A stretch of DNA of 64,000 nucleotides from contig CAZWUI010000006.1 in assembly GCA_964637515.1 (NCBI GenBank), positions 1 to 64,000 on the forward strand. The letters are read 5' to 3'. Origin of the DNA: RGIG4097 sp964637515 (GTDB taxonomy: Bacteria; Bacillota; Clostridia; Christensenellales; CAG-917). Position 1 is the first letter of the stretch; each line of letters opens with the position of its first letter. Under the pieces are notes generated by a model that was given only the letters and a program-made list of their open reading frames with translations, was not told the origin of the DNA and did not search any database. A program made the translations under genes and the position numbers. Below are positions 34,831 to 43,549 of this stretch, in pieces.

Positions 34831-34854
34831 AAAAGAGTGAGCCTTGGCTCACTC
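34831..34854 (-). promoter_or_regulatory. Leader hairpin / possible attenuator before rimP
   Basis: On the minus strand GAGTGAGCC and GGCTCACTC form a perfect 9-bp stem with a 2-nt loop, followed by TTTTTAT, inside the short leader between the promoter and the rimP start. It has the form of an intrinsic terminator upstream of a long essential operon, so partial read-through control is possible. Confidence 0.55.
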
Positions 34855-34881
34855 CGTAGTATCACACTATTAAGTACGAAA

Positions 34882-34910
34882 ATAATATCATATCGACGAA
34901 TTTTTGGCAA
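34882..34910 (-). promoter_or_regulatory. Promoter of the rimP-nusA-infB operon
   Basis: Minus-strand TTGCCA (34905-34910), 17-nt spacer, TATTAT (34882-34887). The predicted start near 34875 lies just upstream of the leader hairpin. The AT-rich spacer from 34911 to 35104 holds nothing else I can name. Confidence 0.65.
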
Positions 34911-35102
34911 GCAAATTTTGTGTATATTATAATAAAATTATAAATAATATATTATCAATTTATAAATTTGACATAAACGTGTCCAAAGCACACGGTTAAA
35001 TTCAAAATTCACAGCCGATTATTTTTAACAATCGCCACTTAATTTGCTTTGTTTTTATGGCATCAATCGCCGTAAAGCACGACGGAATTTTGTGACCATA
35101 TT

Positions 35103-35135
35103 GCAATAAAAACGCACGCAATTTTTGCGTGCGTT
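35103..35135 (-). terminator. Terminator after the exonuclease gene at the polC position
   Basis: AACGCACGCAA and TTGCGTGCGTT pair over 11 bp (35111-35135), followed on the minus strand by TTTATTGCAATA. It lies 23 nt after the stop codon at 35159 and separates this transcription unit from rimP-nusA. Confidence 0.8.
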
Positions 35136-35158
35136 AAGTCTTGATTTTATTTTTGATT

Positions 35159-36736
35159 TTACATTCTCTTTGCAATAACTTTCAAAAGCTCAACTGTTGC
35201 ATAGACGTCCGCTATCGCTCTATGCGCATTTTCATGGGAAATGTTGAGGTTTTTTGTGAGTGTCGGCAGGTCGAAACGCTTAAACTCTTTGAGTTTATCT
35301 CTTGCAAGCAAGAGCGTATCAAGCAGTTCGTTGTTGAAATTATATCCTTCTTCGTCTGCATATTTTGCAAGCATAATATAGTCGTAGCCCGAAATGTTGT
35401 GTCCGCAAAGAATTGCTCCGCGGGTATACTTGTAGAAATCGGGGACGAGCTTGCTAAATGACGGTGAATATTGCACCATTTCATTTGTTATCGACGTCAG
35501 GCCGGTGATGAAATCAGATATTGGCTCGGACGGTTTGCAGAAACTTTGGAAAGTGTCAACGATTTTGCCGTTGACGACTCTTGCCGCCGCGATTTCAATA
35601 GGCTCCGCTTCGGTCGGGACTTTCCCGGTTGCTTCAAAATCATAGACGACGATTGTCTTGTCTTTGAGGAAATCGGGCACTTCGTTTTCTTCTCCCATAA
35701 TACTCGACTGTGCAACCTCTTGATAAGGCTCCGGCTTGACGTAGGCATAGTAGTCGGGAACGGGTTTTGAGCCTGTTAGATTTATGGAATCGTAGTTTAT
35801 TTCGCATCTGAAGATAGCGTCGACAGTATAACTCAAGGCACCGCTATACTTGGAAATTGCGACCTTTCCGATGCATGCGATTTGATCCTTGTCTGCGAGC
35901 AATTTGATTTGTTCAACGTCGGAAATTTTAGGAAAACACGTACTTTCGATTTTGCCTGTCGTATCGTCGAGAGTGAACCTAAACAAAGGCAATTTTTCGG
36001 GATTTTTGGTGGGATTTGCAGGATCGTATTTTTTGTTCGTGTATTCTTTTTCTTGCAATCCGAAAATTTTACCGCAAAGAATGACGTTATCCCCTTCTTT
36101 GACGTCTTTTATATAGATAGGAGATTGATTGAGTCCGACGATTTTATTTCTCGAATAAATTCTCTCACCGATAGCAGTTTGCACGACTCGAAGTTCTCTT
36201 GTGTTTTGTTGCACTCTTTCTTCCACGACTTTTTCGACCGTGAAGTTCTCGGGAGCGACTTCGATTTCGGTAAGTTTGATTGAGATTTCTTCGTTGAAAG
36301 AGCGGTTTAGATACTCGAATAAACCGTTTTCGACATCGGATGTTTTGAGAAGATGATAGGTGGGTGTTTCAAAATTCATCTCGATGCGAATTTCACCGTC
36401 TTTGACATTGACCGAGATATTTTCGTCGTTTAGACGCTTGAAAACCATATTGAGATTTTCATTGAAATAAGCAAGCACTTTAGTCTTGACCACTCTGTCG
36501 TCCGCGAAGGTGTTTATGTATTCGACTTTGAGCTGCACGCCCGGGAAAATTTTTTGCACTGCGGACAGGACTTCCGCTTTTTTGTCGTCGCCAAATGACG
36601 CTCTCGACACGAAAGTATTGATGATAAAACGCACCGTGAGCAATTTTGCTTTTGTATCGTAAAACGCGGAATTGAATTTCAATTCCTTGAATTTGCCGTT
36701 TGTCGAAGTTTCAAACTCTTCAAAAAACTTTGTCAT
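35159..36736 (-). CDS. PolC-like N-terminal/OB/DEDDh exonuclease protein without PHP or polymerase domains
   Basis: The gene stands where polC normally stands, between ispG and rimP. Residues 1-175 resemble the PolC N-terminal region, about 205-320 form an OB-type nucleic-acid-binding domain (GDNVILCGKIFG to DQIACIGKVAIS), and about 365-525 form a DEDDh exonuclease. All catalytic motifs are intact: VVYDFEATG, CGHNISGYDYIML and HENAHRAIADVYAT. PolC is about 1,400 aa with the exonuclease inserted in a PHP domain and followed by the polymerase; here both PHP halves and the polymerase are missing, and the gene stops cleanly before a terminator. ATG 36736 (525 aa) is preferred over GTG 36751. It may be a proofreading subunit acting in trans; this is inference. 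Confidence 0.85.
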   Translation of the reverse strand: MTKFFEEFETSTNGKFKELKFNSAFYDTKAKLLTVRFIINTFVSRASFGDDKKAEVLSAVQKIFPGVQLKVEYINTFADDRVVKTKVLAYFNENLNMVFKRLNDENISVNVKDGEIRIEMNFETPTYHLLKTSDVENGLFEYLNRSFNEEISIKLTEIEVAPENFTVEKVVEERVQQNTRELRVVQTAIGERIYSRNKIVGLNQSPIYIKDVKEGDNVILCGKIFGLQEKEYTNKKYDPANPTKNPEKLPLFRFTLDDTTGKIESTCFPKISDVEQIKLLADKDQIACIGKVAISKYSGALSYTVDAIFRCEINYDSINLTGSKPVPDYYAYVKPEPYQEVAQSSIMGEENEVPDFLKDKTIVVYDFEATGKVPTEAEPIEIAAARVVNGKIVDTFQSFCKPSEPISDFITGLTSITNEMVQYSPSFSKLVPDFYKYTRGAILCGHNISGYDYIMLAKYADEEGYNFNNELLDTLLLARDKLKEFKRFDLPTLTKNLNISHENAHRAIADVYATVELLKVIAKRM

Positions 36737-36809
36737 TTTGCTACCTATCACCGTATTTTTACTGCGATTTTGTGAAAAGTATTCTCAAAAACCGCATTTT
36801 TTGGAACTC

Positions 36810-37859
36810 TTAATATAGTTCTTCAATTGCTTTGAGCAGTTCTTCTTTGATACACTTGCTATCAATCGTTTTGTAGATTTCGCCTTTCAACATAATTACG
36901 GATTTTTCCTTTCCGCCGGCAATGCCTACGTCGCTGTTTTTACCTTCGTCTATTCCGTTGAGCGGGCAGCCCATAACCGCAATTTTCAACGGTTTTTGAA
37001 TATGCTCGGTCAACTGCTCCACCGTTTCTGCAAGTTCTTCAACGTTGATTTCAGTCCTTGCACAAGTCGGACAAGATACGATTTCGACACCGCTACTGCG
37101 AAGTCCAATCGCACGCAGGATATTTATTCCTGCTTTGACTTCTTCCTCGATTGGTGCGGTGAGAGATACTCTGATTGTGTCGCCTATCCCTTCTCGCAAC
37201 AAAGCGCCGATTCCTATTGAAGATTTGACCAATCCTCTTTTCAGTGGTCCTGCTTCTGTGACTCCCAAGTGTAAGGGATAATCGCAAGCAAGCGCAAGTT
37301 TTTCGTTGGCGGAAATCATCGTTTCAACATCTGATGATTTGATTGCAATGATAATATCGTCAAAACCGTGGCTTTCAAGCATATCCGCAGTCGCAAGTGC
37401 GCTTGAAACGAGTGCATCGTCTTCGCTCATACCCTTAAAACGCTTGTCGAGGCTACCGCCGTTTACACCTATGCGCACAGGTACTCCGTAATCTTTGAGA
37501 AGTGCGACGAGTTCATCTATCGTTCTTCCGTCAGCAGTCATGTTGCCGGGATTAATGCGCAACTTTTTTGCGCCCGCTTTCACTGCAAGTTCCGCAAGGC
37601 GATAACTATAATGCACGTCCGCAATGAGCGGAAGTCCACATTTTTCTGAAATAACCTTGAAACTTTCAGCAGAATTTTCATCGGGTACCGCAAGACGAAT
37701 AAGGTCGCAACCGAGTCGTTTCAGGCTATCTATCTGCCTCAAACACCCCTCAACGTCCGTCGTTTTGGCGTTAAGCATTGATTGTACCGAGATTGGCGCA
37801 TCCCCGCCTACCGCTACGTTTCCGATATATATTTTTTTTGAGTATCTTCTTTTGCTCAT
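36810..37859 (-). CDS. ispG: 4-hydroxy-3-methylbut-2-en-1-yl diphosphate synthase IspG (GcpE)
   Basis: [4Fe-4S] enzyme of the MEP isoprenoid pathway. The TIM-barrel part opens with GDAPISVQSMLNAKTTDV near 19, KLRINPGNM near 97 and LHLGVTEAGP near 196. The cluster cysteines are in SCPTCARTEIN near 262 and MGCPLNGIDEG near 300. Length is 349 aa, normal for the bacterial single-chain type. It lies downstream of rseP and dxr, the first committed enzyme of the same pathway, in the same orientation. Confidence 0.97.
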   Translation of the reverse strand: MSKRRYSKKIYIGNVAVGGDAPISVQSMLNAKTTDVEGCLRQIDSLKRLGCDLIRLAVPDENSAESFKVISEKCGLPLIADVHYSYRLAELAVKAGAKKLRINPGNMTADGRTIDELVALLKDYGVPVRIGVNGGSLDKRFKGMSEDDALVSSALATADMLESHGFDDIIIAIKSSDVETMISANEKLALACDYPLHLGVTEAGPLKRGLVKSSIGIGALLREGIGDTIRVSLTAPIEEEVKAGINILRAIGLRSSGVEIVSCPTCARTEINVEELAETVEQLTEHIQKPLKIAVMGCPLNGIDEGKNSDVGIAGGKEKSVIMLKGEIYKTIDSKCIKEELLKAIEELY

Positions 37860-37947
37860 AGTTTTTATAATTGCCTATATATTAATTCACTATTATATTA
37901 GTTATCGTTTTGATTATATCTTTATTCCTTGTTATCTTTTTAGCTAC

Positions 37948-39225
37948 TTAAACTCCGCTCACCAAGTGGAATACGTCAAGGAATACAACGAGTATCAGTA
38001 GCACTCCGAGTCCGACCGTATGGATAATTCCTTCTATTTTGCGAGGTACGGGTTTTCTGAATATCATTTCGATGAACGTGAACAACATTCTCGATCCGTC
38101 TAGCGCGGGAATCGGCAATAAATTCATGACCGCCAAGTTTGCGGAAATGACCGCCACAACGTACAAAAACGCATCGAAACCTGCACTGCTGACTTCTGCA
38201 ATCGTCTTGACGACGGTTATCGTACCGCCTGCGGTTTCGATTCCAACTTTGCCTGTGATAAGTGCGCCAAGAGACGCCAAAATCTTGAACACTATGAAGA
38301 AACAGAATCCGAATGCGCGCCCAAACGCTCTGAAAAACGAGAGTTTTACGCGCGCAAAACCGTATGCAATGCCAAAACCGTATTTCGTTTCGGTGGTTTC
38401 ATATTCGTTGCCAGCATCGTCTTTTTTGGTTTCGGTGTAGGTGTAGTTTTGTTTGTGGACGGTGAGCTCGATTGCTTCTCCGTCGCGTAGCACTTTGAAA
38501 GTCGCAGTATCACCGAGATTTGCGAAGGTGTTGTACAAGTCCTCTTGCACCATGATATTAACTTGCTTGCCGTTTACTGCAAGGACTACGTCCCCTTCCT
38601 GAAATACGTGCATACCGCTTTCGACGTCGTAGGTATTTGCGACGACGGGTAGAATTTGTCCGTAGGCAGTGAAGTATATCGTGATGATGAAAATCGCACT
38701 CAAAAAGTTGAAAAACGCACCCGAAAACAGAACGATAAGACGTTTCCAAGCGGGTTGATCGTTGAAACGAAGTCCTTTATTCTCGTTGAGATAAGAAAGT
38801 ACGCCTTTCTTTTTCTCTTCTTTGACTTCGTCAAAAGGTTCGATTTTGTCTGCGTCAACCGCCATGTCGTCGTTGAGATAGGCAAGAATACCCCGCCTGC
38901 CGTCGTTTGCGATTTCTTGATTGACGTATGGATTTTGTTTTCCGCTTTCTTCTTCGTCTTCACCGTGGAATGCGCAAAAACCACCGATTGGAATGGGGCG
39001 AATTGAGAAAATCTCCCCTGTTTTTTTGTTTTTGCGTTGGAAAATCGCGGGACCGAATCCGATAGAAAACTCGTCGATTTTGAAGCCGAGAATTTTGCCA
39101 GCAAGATAGTGTCCGCTTTCGTGGATGATAATCATCAACATAAGCGCAAGTATGGCTACGATGACATAGCCTATATACGTGAACACTTCTTTTGCAGACG
39201 CAGCCGCCAAAATCAAGTTAAACAA
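37948..39225 (-). CDS. rseP: Site-2 intramembrane metalloprotease RseP
   Basis: Membrane protease of the S2P family that cleaves anti-sigma factors and other membrane substrates. Membrane helix 1 carries the zinc motif IIIHESGHYLAGK near 31 and the C-terminal half has the LDG motif MNLLPIPALDGSRM near 367, with a single PDZ domain between (about 195-250). Length is 425 aa against about 350 in many Clostridia. The excess is a hydrophilic insertion of some 60 residues (about 90-155) containing two similar stretches, GILAYLNDD and GVLSYLNEN. The start is TTG with TAGGAG 9 nt upstream. It lies between dxr and ispG as in relatives. Confidence 0.93.
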   Translation of the reverse strand: MFNLILAAASAKEVFTYIGYVIVAILALMLMIIIHESGHYLAGKILGFKIDEFSIGFGPAIFQRKNKKTGEIFSIRPIPIGGFCAFHGEDEEESGKQNPYVNQEIANDGRRGILAYLNDDMAVDADKIEPFDEVKEEKKKGVLSYLNENKGLRFNDQPAWKRLIVLFSGAFFNFLSAIFIITIYFTAYGQILPVVANTYDVESGMHVFQEGDVVLAVNGKQVNIMVQEDLYNTFANLGDTATFKVLRDGEAIELTVHKQNYTYTETKKDDAGNEYETTETKYGFGIAYGFARVKLSFFRAFGRAFGFCFFIVFKILASLGALITGKVGIETAGGTITVVKTIAEVSSAGFDAFLYVVAVISANLAVMNLLPIPALDGSRMLFTFIEMIFRKPVPRKIEGIIHTVGLGVLLILVVFLDVFHLVSGV

Positions 39226-39237
39226 ATCGTTACGCTC

Positions 39238-40383
39238 CTATTTGAGTACTGAATAAGTATATTTGCGCGCTTCGGTATCTATGCGTGTAACGTCGTCGAG
39301 TGCGACGTCCCCGACGGACGAGAATTTCGCAAGCACTTTTTCGAGTTTTTGCGGAATGTCTCCGAGTTTGATCTTATGTCGCAAAAATTCTTCCACGAGA
39401 ATTTCATCCGCCGCAGAGATTGCAATACATGCGCCTTCTCCCTTTTTGCCTGCTTGTTTGGCAATGGCAAGGCAAGGGAATTTTTCGTAATCGGGTTCGG
39501 TGAAAGTGAGTGAGCCGAGTTTTGAAAGAGAGATTTCAGGCACGGAGTTTTCACTCTTTTCAGGATAAAACAACGCTCTTTCAATGGATAACGCCATATT
39601 GGGCGCACTCAACAACGCTTTCACGCTATTGTCGCTAAATTCGACAAATGAATGTACTATGCTTTCTCTATGTATTAGCACTTCGACTTGATCGAGAGAA
39701 ACTTCGAATAAGCGCATAGCTTCAATGATTTCAAGCCCTTTGTTGAAGAGCGTGGCACTATCAATAGTAACCTTTTTGCCCATTTTCCATACCGGGTGTT
39801 GAAGTGCCTGTTCGGGTGTGACTTTTGCAATCTGCGCACTGCTCATATCACGGAGCGCACCACCGCTTGCAGTCAAAATGATTTTCTTGATATATTGCGG
39901 ATTTTCCCCTTCAAGACAGGATGCAATGGCGGAATGTTCAGTGTCGAGCGGAATGATTTTTCCACCGTACTTTCTTTCGAGTGCTTTTAGGTGTCTACCC
40001 CCTGCGACAATGCTTTCTTTGTTCGCTATGGCAAGCGTGCCGCCGTTTTCAAGCACTGCGACTGCCGCCCAAAGTCCTGCAATTCCGCCGACAGCGGACA
40101 CGACTATATCCGCCTTTATGCTTGCGAGTTCTTCAAGCGATGACAAGCATTTTGTGGATTTTTCGTCTTCGAGAAAGTCGAATAGACTGCTTTGCACTTC
40201 CACCGCTCCGCCCGGGAAATAGTAGTGCGTAGGGTTAAATTCCGAGAGTTGTTCGCGAAGTAGGTTTTCGTTTGAATATGCGGAAAGCCCCACGACTTTG
40301 AATTTGTCGCGGTGCTTGCGCACGACGTCGAGCACCTGCGTCCCGACCGAGCCTGTACTTCCGAGAATGGTAATAGTTTTCAT
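39238..40383 (-). CDS. dxr: 1-deoxy-D-xylulose 5-phosphate reductoisomerase
   Basis: Converts DXP to MEP using NADPH, the second step of non-mevalonate isoprenoid synthesis. The Rossmann motif ILGSTGSVGTQVLDVV is at residue 6, ALANKES-like LAIANKESIVAGG near 118, PLDTEHSAIASCLEG near 144, the catalytic loop region TASGGALRDMS near 171, HPVWKMGKKVTIDSATLFNKGLE near 195 and IHRESIVHSFVEF near 236. Length is 381 aa, normal. Its ATG overlaps the cdsA stop (TAATG), so the two are coupled. Confidence 0.98.
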   Translation of the reverse strand: MKTITILGSTGSVGTQVLDVVRKHRDKFKVVGLSAYSNENLLREQLSEFNPTHYYFPGGAVEVQSSLFDFLEDEKSTKCLSSLEELASIKADIVVSAVGGIAGLWAAVAVLENGGTLAIANKESIVAGGRHLKALERKYGGKIIPLDTEHSAIASCLEGENPQYIKKIILTASGGALRDMSSAQIAKVTPEQALQHPVWKMGKKVTIDSATLFNKGLEIIEAMRLFEVSLDQVEVLIHRESIVHSFVEFSDNSVKALLSAPNMALSIERALFYPEKSENSVPEISLSKLGSLTFTEPDYEKFPCLAIAKQAGKKGEGACIAISAADEILVEEFLRHKIKLGDIPQKLEKVLAKFSSVGDVALDDVTRIDTEARKYTYSVLK

Positions 40384-41333
40384 TAGAATCCGTATATTGC
40401 CGTGAAGGCGATTGTTAGTATGACAAGACAGTACATAACACTGTCGATTCTATCCATAAATCCGCCGTGACCGGGGAAAATTTTGCCGTAGTCTTTGATG
40501 CCCATCGCACGCTTGATACGAGATGCCGCAAGGTCGCCAAGTTCGGAAATCACTCCGCAAACCGCACCGAGTGCAAGATAGATGAGAGCGGTTTTCCATT
40601 CCCAACCTTCAACGGTGTGAGCGATGAAGGGCGCATATCCGCTTGAAGGAAATACAGCGAAAAACTCAAATAACAACCAGAAAAGAATTGCAATGAGCAT
40701 TCCGCCGAACAACCCGCCGAAACCGCCGACGACAGTCTTTTTCGGACTGATTTTCGGGCAAAGACGCTTGGGCTCTACTCCGCGTTTACGGCAAATCGCA
40801 CTGTACGACGCACCGAAGAAATATGCGAACATATCGCTTCCCATGACGGGGACGAGCGCGGCGAAGAGTATTGCGAAAAAGCCGCTATACTTGAAACTTA
40901 AATTCCACGCCATAGCCATAAACGCAACGGGATAGACGAGAATGAATGCGTTTGCAAACAAGTCTTTCAGGTCGCAAGTTTTGCTTTCGTCCACGTCTTC
41001 GCTCCCCTTTGCGGGTTTGAACGTGAAAATGGTCAGGACAGCGGTCATGCCGAGAAGAAGGACGGCAAGCAGTCCTTGAAGTCCGGTTCCCCAACCGACG
41101 AAGTGAGATAGGCAGTAGTATACGGGATAGCCTGCTATCATCACGAATGCCACGGGAACGACGAACATTTTATAACCTGCGTTTTTCAGGCAGTTGAACA
41201 TCTCTACGACCGCTCCGAGAAGGAAGACGTAGATGAGCATATCAACAAAAATCGGGCTTACGAAGTACCCCCCTGCCATAAAACCGACAATGAGAGCAAT
41301 AAGACATAAACCCGTCAGAGTGCGTTTGAGCAT
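40383..41333 (-). CDS. cdsA: Phosphatidate cytidylyltransferase
   Basis: Membrane enzyme that makes CDP-diacylglycerol from phosphatidate and CTP, at the entry to phospholipid synthesis. The 316-aa chain has about eight hydrophobic helices, the conserved PKISPKKTVVGGFGG near 192 and the C-terminal CDP-alcohol signature IKRAMGIKDYGKIFPGHGGFMDRIDS near 270. It lies between uppS and dxr, the standard order in Bacillota. Confidence 0.96.
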   Translation of the reverse strand: MLKRTLTGLCLIALIVGFMAGGYFVSPIFVDMLIYVFLLGAVVEMFNCLKNAGYKMFVVPVAFVMIAGYPVYYCLSHFVGWGTGLQGLLAVLLLGMTAVLTIFTFKPAKGSEDVDESKTCDLKDLFANAFILVYPVAFMAMAWNLSFKYSGFFAILFAALVPVMGSDMFAYFFGASYSAICRKRGVEPKRLCPKISPKKTVVGGFGGLFGGMLIAILFWLLFEFFAVFPSSGYAPFIAHTVEGWEWKTALIYLALGAVCGVISELGDLAASRIKRAMGIKDYGKIFPGHGGFMDRIDSVMYCLVILTIAFTAIYGF

Positions 41334-41385
41334 ATTTTTGTCCTTTGAGAATAGAACGGCATCGTTAAAAACGAATTAAACCGTT

Positions 41386-42039
41386 CTATGCTCCGAATTT
41401 TCTTTTGCGCTCCTCAAAGAGAGCGACGATTTTATCCACGTCCTCCTCTTCCATATCCGGCCAGAGTTTGACGAGGAAAATAAGTTCTGCATAAGCGGCT
41501 TCGTAAAGCATGAAGTTGCTGAGTCGCATTTCACCGCCGGTACGGACGATACAGTCTAGCGGAGGCAAGTGAGAACTTGCAAGAGCGCGCTCGAAGTTTT
41601 CCTTCGAGAATGTGCCGTGAGAGAAACAAATCTCGGCGGCATGAAGAATATCCGCTTGTCCGCCGTAATTGAATGCGATATTAAGGATAGTACCCTTATT
41701 GTTTTGCGTTTTCTCTTCGATTTCAAAGATACTGTCTTCGATGCTATCGGGAAGCATCGCAATATCTCCCGAATACGTGATGCGCAAATCGCCGTCATAA
41801 GTGCGGTTGAATTTTTCAACTACGTTGAAAATCGCATCTCTTTCACTGTCGGGGCGTGCCCAATTTTCAGTGGAAAACGCATATACGGTTATCGCTTCGA
41901 TGCCGAGTTCGTTTGCTCTTTTGACGACTTTGCGGAGCGCAAGCAAGCCGGCGGCATAGCCGTCGTATCTCTCAAGCCCGTGCGCAGTTGCCCAACGCCC
42001 GTTGCCGTCCATGATAAAACCGATATGACGAGGGACCAT
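41386..42039 (-). CDS. uppS: Undecaprenyl diphosphate synthase (cis-prenyltransferase)
   Basis: Builds the C55 lipid carrier for cell-wall synthesis. It opens with the catalytic motif PRHIGFIMDGNGRWA, then HG...GY...A near 27 and TVYAFSTENWARP near 62; near the end it has DCIVRTGGEMRLSNFMLYEAAYAEL with the substrate-binding Arg residues, then LWPDM. I start at ATG 42039, which overlaps the frr stop (TAATG); an upstream in-frame start would add 12 unrelated residues. The product is 217 aa, slightly shorter than the usual 230-250, by compact loops rather than loss of a motif. Confidence 0.96.
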   Translation of the reverse strand: MVPRHIGFIMDGNGRWATAHGLERYDGYAAGLLALRKVVKRANELGIEAITVYAFSTENWARPDSERDAIFNVVEKFNRTYDGDLRITYSGDIAMLPDSIEDSIFEIEEKTQNNKGTILNIAFNYGGQADILHAAEICFSHGTFSKENFERALASSHLPPLDCIVRTGGEMRLSNFMLYEAAYAELIFLVKLWPDMEEEDVDKIVALFEERKRKFGA

Positions 42040-42614
42040 TAGACTTCGAGAATATCCTTTTCTTTGTCTTTGCACATTTTGTCGATTTCTTCGATAGCTT
42101 TTGCGACCGCTTTGTCAACGTCTTCGGTGAAATCTTTGAGATCGTCTTCGGTGATATCAGAACTCTTTTCGAGTTTTTTGAGTTCATCGATAGCGTCGCG
42201 ACGAGCGTTTCTCAAAACGACTTTGGTGTTCTCCGCATTGGACTTGACGTCTTTGACGAGTGCTTTTCTTCTCTCTTCGGTGAGTTCGGGGAATACAAGG
42301 CGGATGACGATACCGTCGTTGTTGGGGGTTACTCCGAGATTTGCCGCGAGAATTGCTTTCTCTACGTTTTTGAGTTGAGATTTATCCCAAACGGAAATGA
42401 CGATAAGTCTTGCTTCGGGAACGGTGATATTCGCCATTTTGTTGAGTTGGGTTTCCACGCCGTAGTAGTCGACGAAAACTCTGTCAAGAAGGTGGGGGTT
42501 AGCACGACCTGCTCTGACCATTTTGAGTTCGTTTTCATAGTTGCGAGTGGTTTTTTCAAATTTTTCCTGCATATCGTCGAAAATCATATCGACGAGTTCG
42601 ATGCCGTAAGCCAT
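42039..42614 (-). CDS. frr: Ribosome recycling factor
   Basis: Splits the post-termination ribosome together with EF-G. The 191-aa product has the family's long coiled arm and motifs LKMVRAGRANPHLLDRVFVDYYG near 31 and VIRLVFPELTEERRKALVK near 101, with helix-forming charged sequence through the end. AGGAGG lies upstream of the ATG, and its own good promoter precedes it, so it heads the frr-uppS-cdsA-dxr-rseP-ispG block. Confidence 0.97.
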   Translation of the reverse strand: MAYGIELVDMIFDDMQEKFEKTTRNYENELKMVRAGRANPHLLDRVFVDYYGVETQLNKMANITVPEARLIVISVWDKSQLKNVEKAILAANLGVTPNNDGIVIRLVFPELTEERRKALVKDVKSNAENTKVVLRNARRDAIDELKKLEKSSDITEDDLKDFTEDVDKAVAKAIEEIDKMCKDKEKDILEV

Positions 42615-42643
42615 AGTAGCCTCCTAAATATGATACTTTATAT

Positions 42644-42672
42644 ATTATAACAAATTAACGCGTGCATTGCAA
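42644..42672 (-). promoter_or_regulatory. Promoter of frr-uppS-cdsA-dxr-rseP
   Basis: Minus-strand TTGCAA (42667-42672), 17-nt spacer, TATAAT (42644-42649), about 30 nt before the frr start. It follows directly on the pyrH terminator. Confidence 0.8.
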
Positions 42673-42698
42673 TATAAAAAACGGACAGATTTCTGCCC
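42673..42698 (-). terminator. Terminator after pyrH
   Basis: GGGCAGA and the opposed CTGTCC form a stem (42683-42698) with a 3-nt loop; on the minus strand GTTTTTTATA follows. The plus strand also has a T run after the stem, so it may act in both directions. A spacer without a gene extends from here to the pyrH stop at 42784. Confidence 0.78.
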
Positions 42699-42783
42699 AT
42701 TTTTTAGTTTTAATAAATGCCGATAGAATTATGGTTTTTGTCAAAAAGTGCCGTTAGAACAACGCTTTTGGATTTCTATCCGA

Positions 42784-43497
42784 TTACTTGCCGATATACG
42801 TGCCGATATTTTCTCCTTCGAGTGCGCGCTTGATACTGTCCTTTTCCATAAGACTGAACGCGATGATAGGAATTTCGTTGTCCATGCACATGGTGATTGC
42901 GGTGGTGTCCATTGCCTTGAGCCCCATGGAGATAACATCCATATAACTGAGTTTGTCGAATTTGACCGCATTGGGATTGACTTTGGGATCACTGTCGTAA
43001 ACTCCGTCAACGTTCTTTGCAAGAAGAAGTGCGTTTGCGCCGATTTCCGCCGCACGAAGCGCCGCACCGGTGTCCGTTGAGAAATACGGATTGCCCGTAC
43101 CGCAAGCGAATATGACGATTCTGCCCTTTTCAAGATGACGCATTGCTTTTCTCAAAATATAGGGTTCTGCGACTTTGGTGATTGTGAGTGCGGTTTGAAC
43201 TCTGACGGGCACTCCTCTTCTTTCGATTTGGTCTTGAATTGCGAGAGCGTTGATGACAGTTGCGAGCATACCCATATGGTCTGCCGTGGTTTTGTTCATT
43301 TCCGCATCTGCTTGTCTGCCTCTCCAGAAGTTGCCACCGCCGATGACGATACCGATTTCCGCGCCGAGTTTTTTGACTTCGATGATTTCATCGACGACTG
43401 CGCCGAGTTTGTTCATGTCGATACCCATGCCGTTTTCGGTTGCAAGTGCTTCGCCCGAAAGTTTTATGATAACTCTTTTGAATTTAAGATCTGCCAT
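42784..43497 (-). CDS. pyrH: Uridylate kinase
   Basis: Hexameric bacterial UMP kinase of the amino-acid-kinase fold, phosphorylating UMP to UDP. Features are RVIIKLSGEALA near 8, IGIVIGGGNFWRG near 47, DHMGMLATVINALAIQD near 71, IVIFACGTGNPYFSTDTGAALRA near 127 and AKNVDGVYDSDPKVNPNA near 158. The 237-aa length is normal. It is separated from tsf by a terminator and from frr by a terminator and promoter, so it may have its own transcript despite the conserved order. Confidence 0.98.
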   Translation of the reverse strand: MADLKFKRVIIKLSGEALATENGMGIDMNKLGAVVDEIIEVKKLGAEIGIVIGGGNFWRGRQADAEMNKTTADHMGMLATVINALAIQDQIERRGVPVRVQTALTITKVAEPYILRKAMRHLEKGRIVIFACGTGNPYFSTDTGAALRAAEIGANALLLAKNVDGVYDSDPKVNPNAVKFDKLSYMDVISMGLKAMDTTAITMCMDNEIPIIAFSLMEKDSIKRALEGENIGTYIGK

Positions 43498-43510
43498 ATA
43501 TTCCTCGTGT

Positions 43511-43541
43511 TAAAAAAATGGGGAACGCTTACGCGCTCCCC
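43511..43541 (-). terminator. Terminator between tsf and pyrH
   Basis: GGGGAGCGC and GCGTTCCCC pair (43520-43541, one G-U-like mismatch near the loop), followed on the minus strand by ATTTTTTTAA. It lies 8 nt past the tsf stop codon. Confidence 0.82.
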
Positions 43542-43549
43542 TTTGCGTG

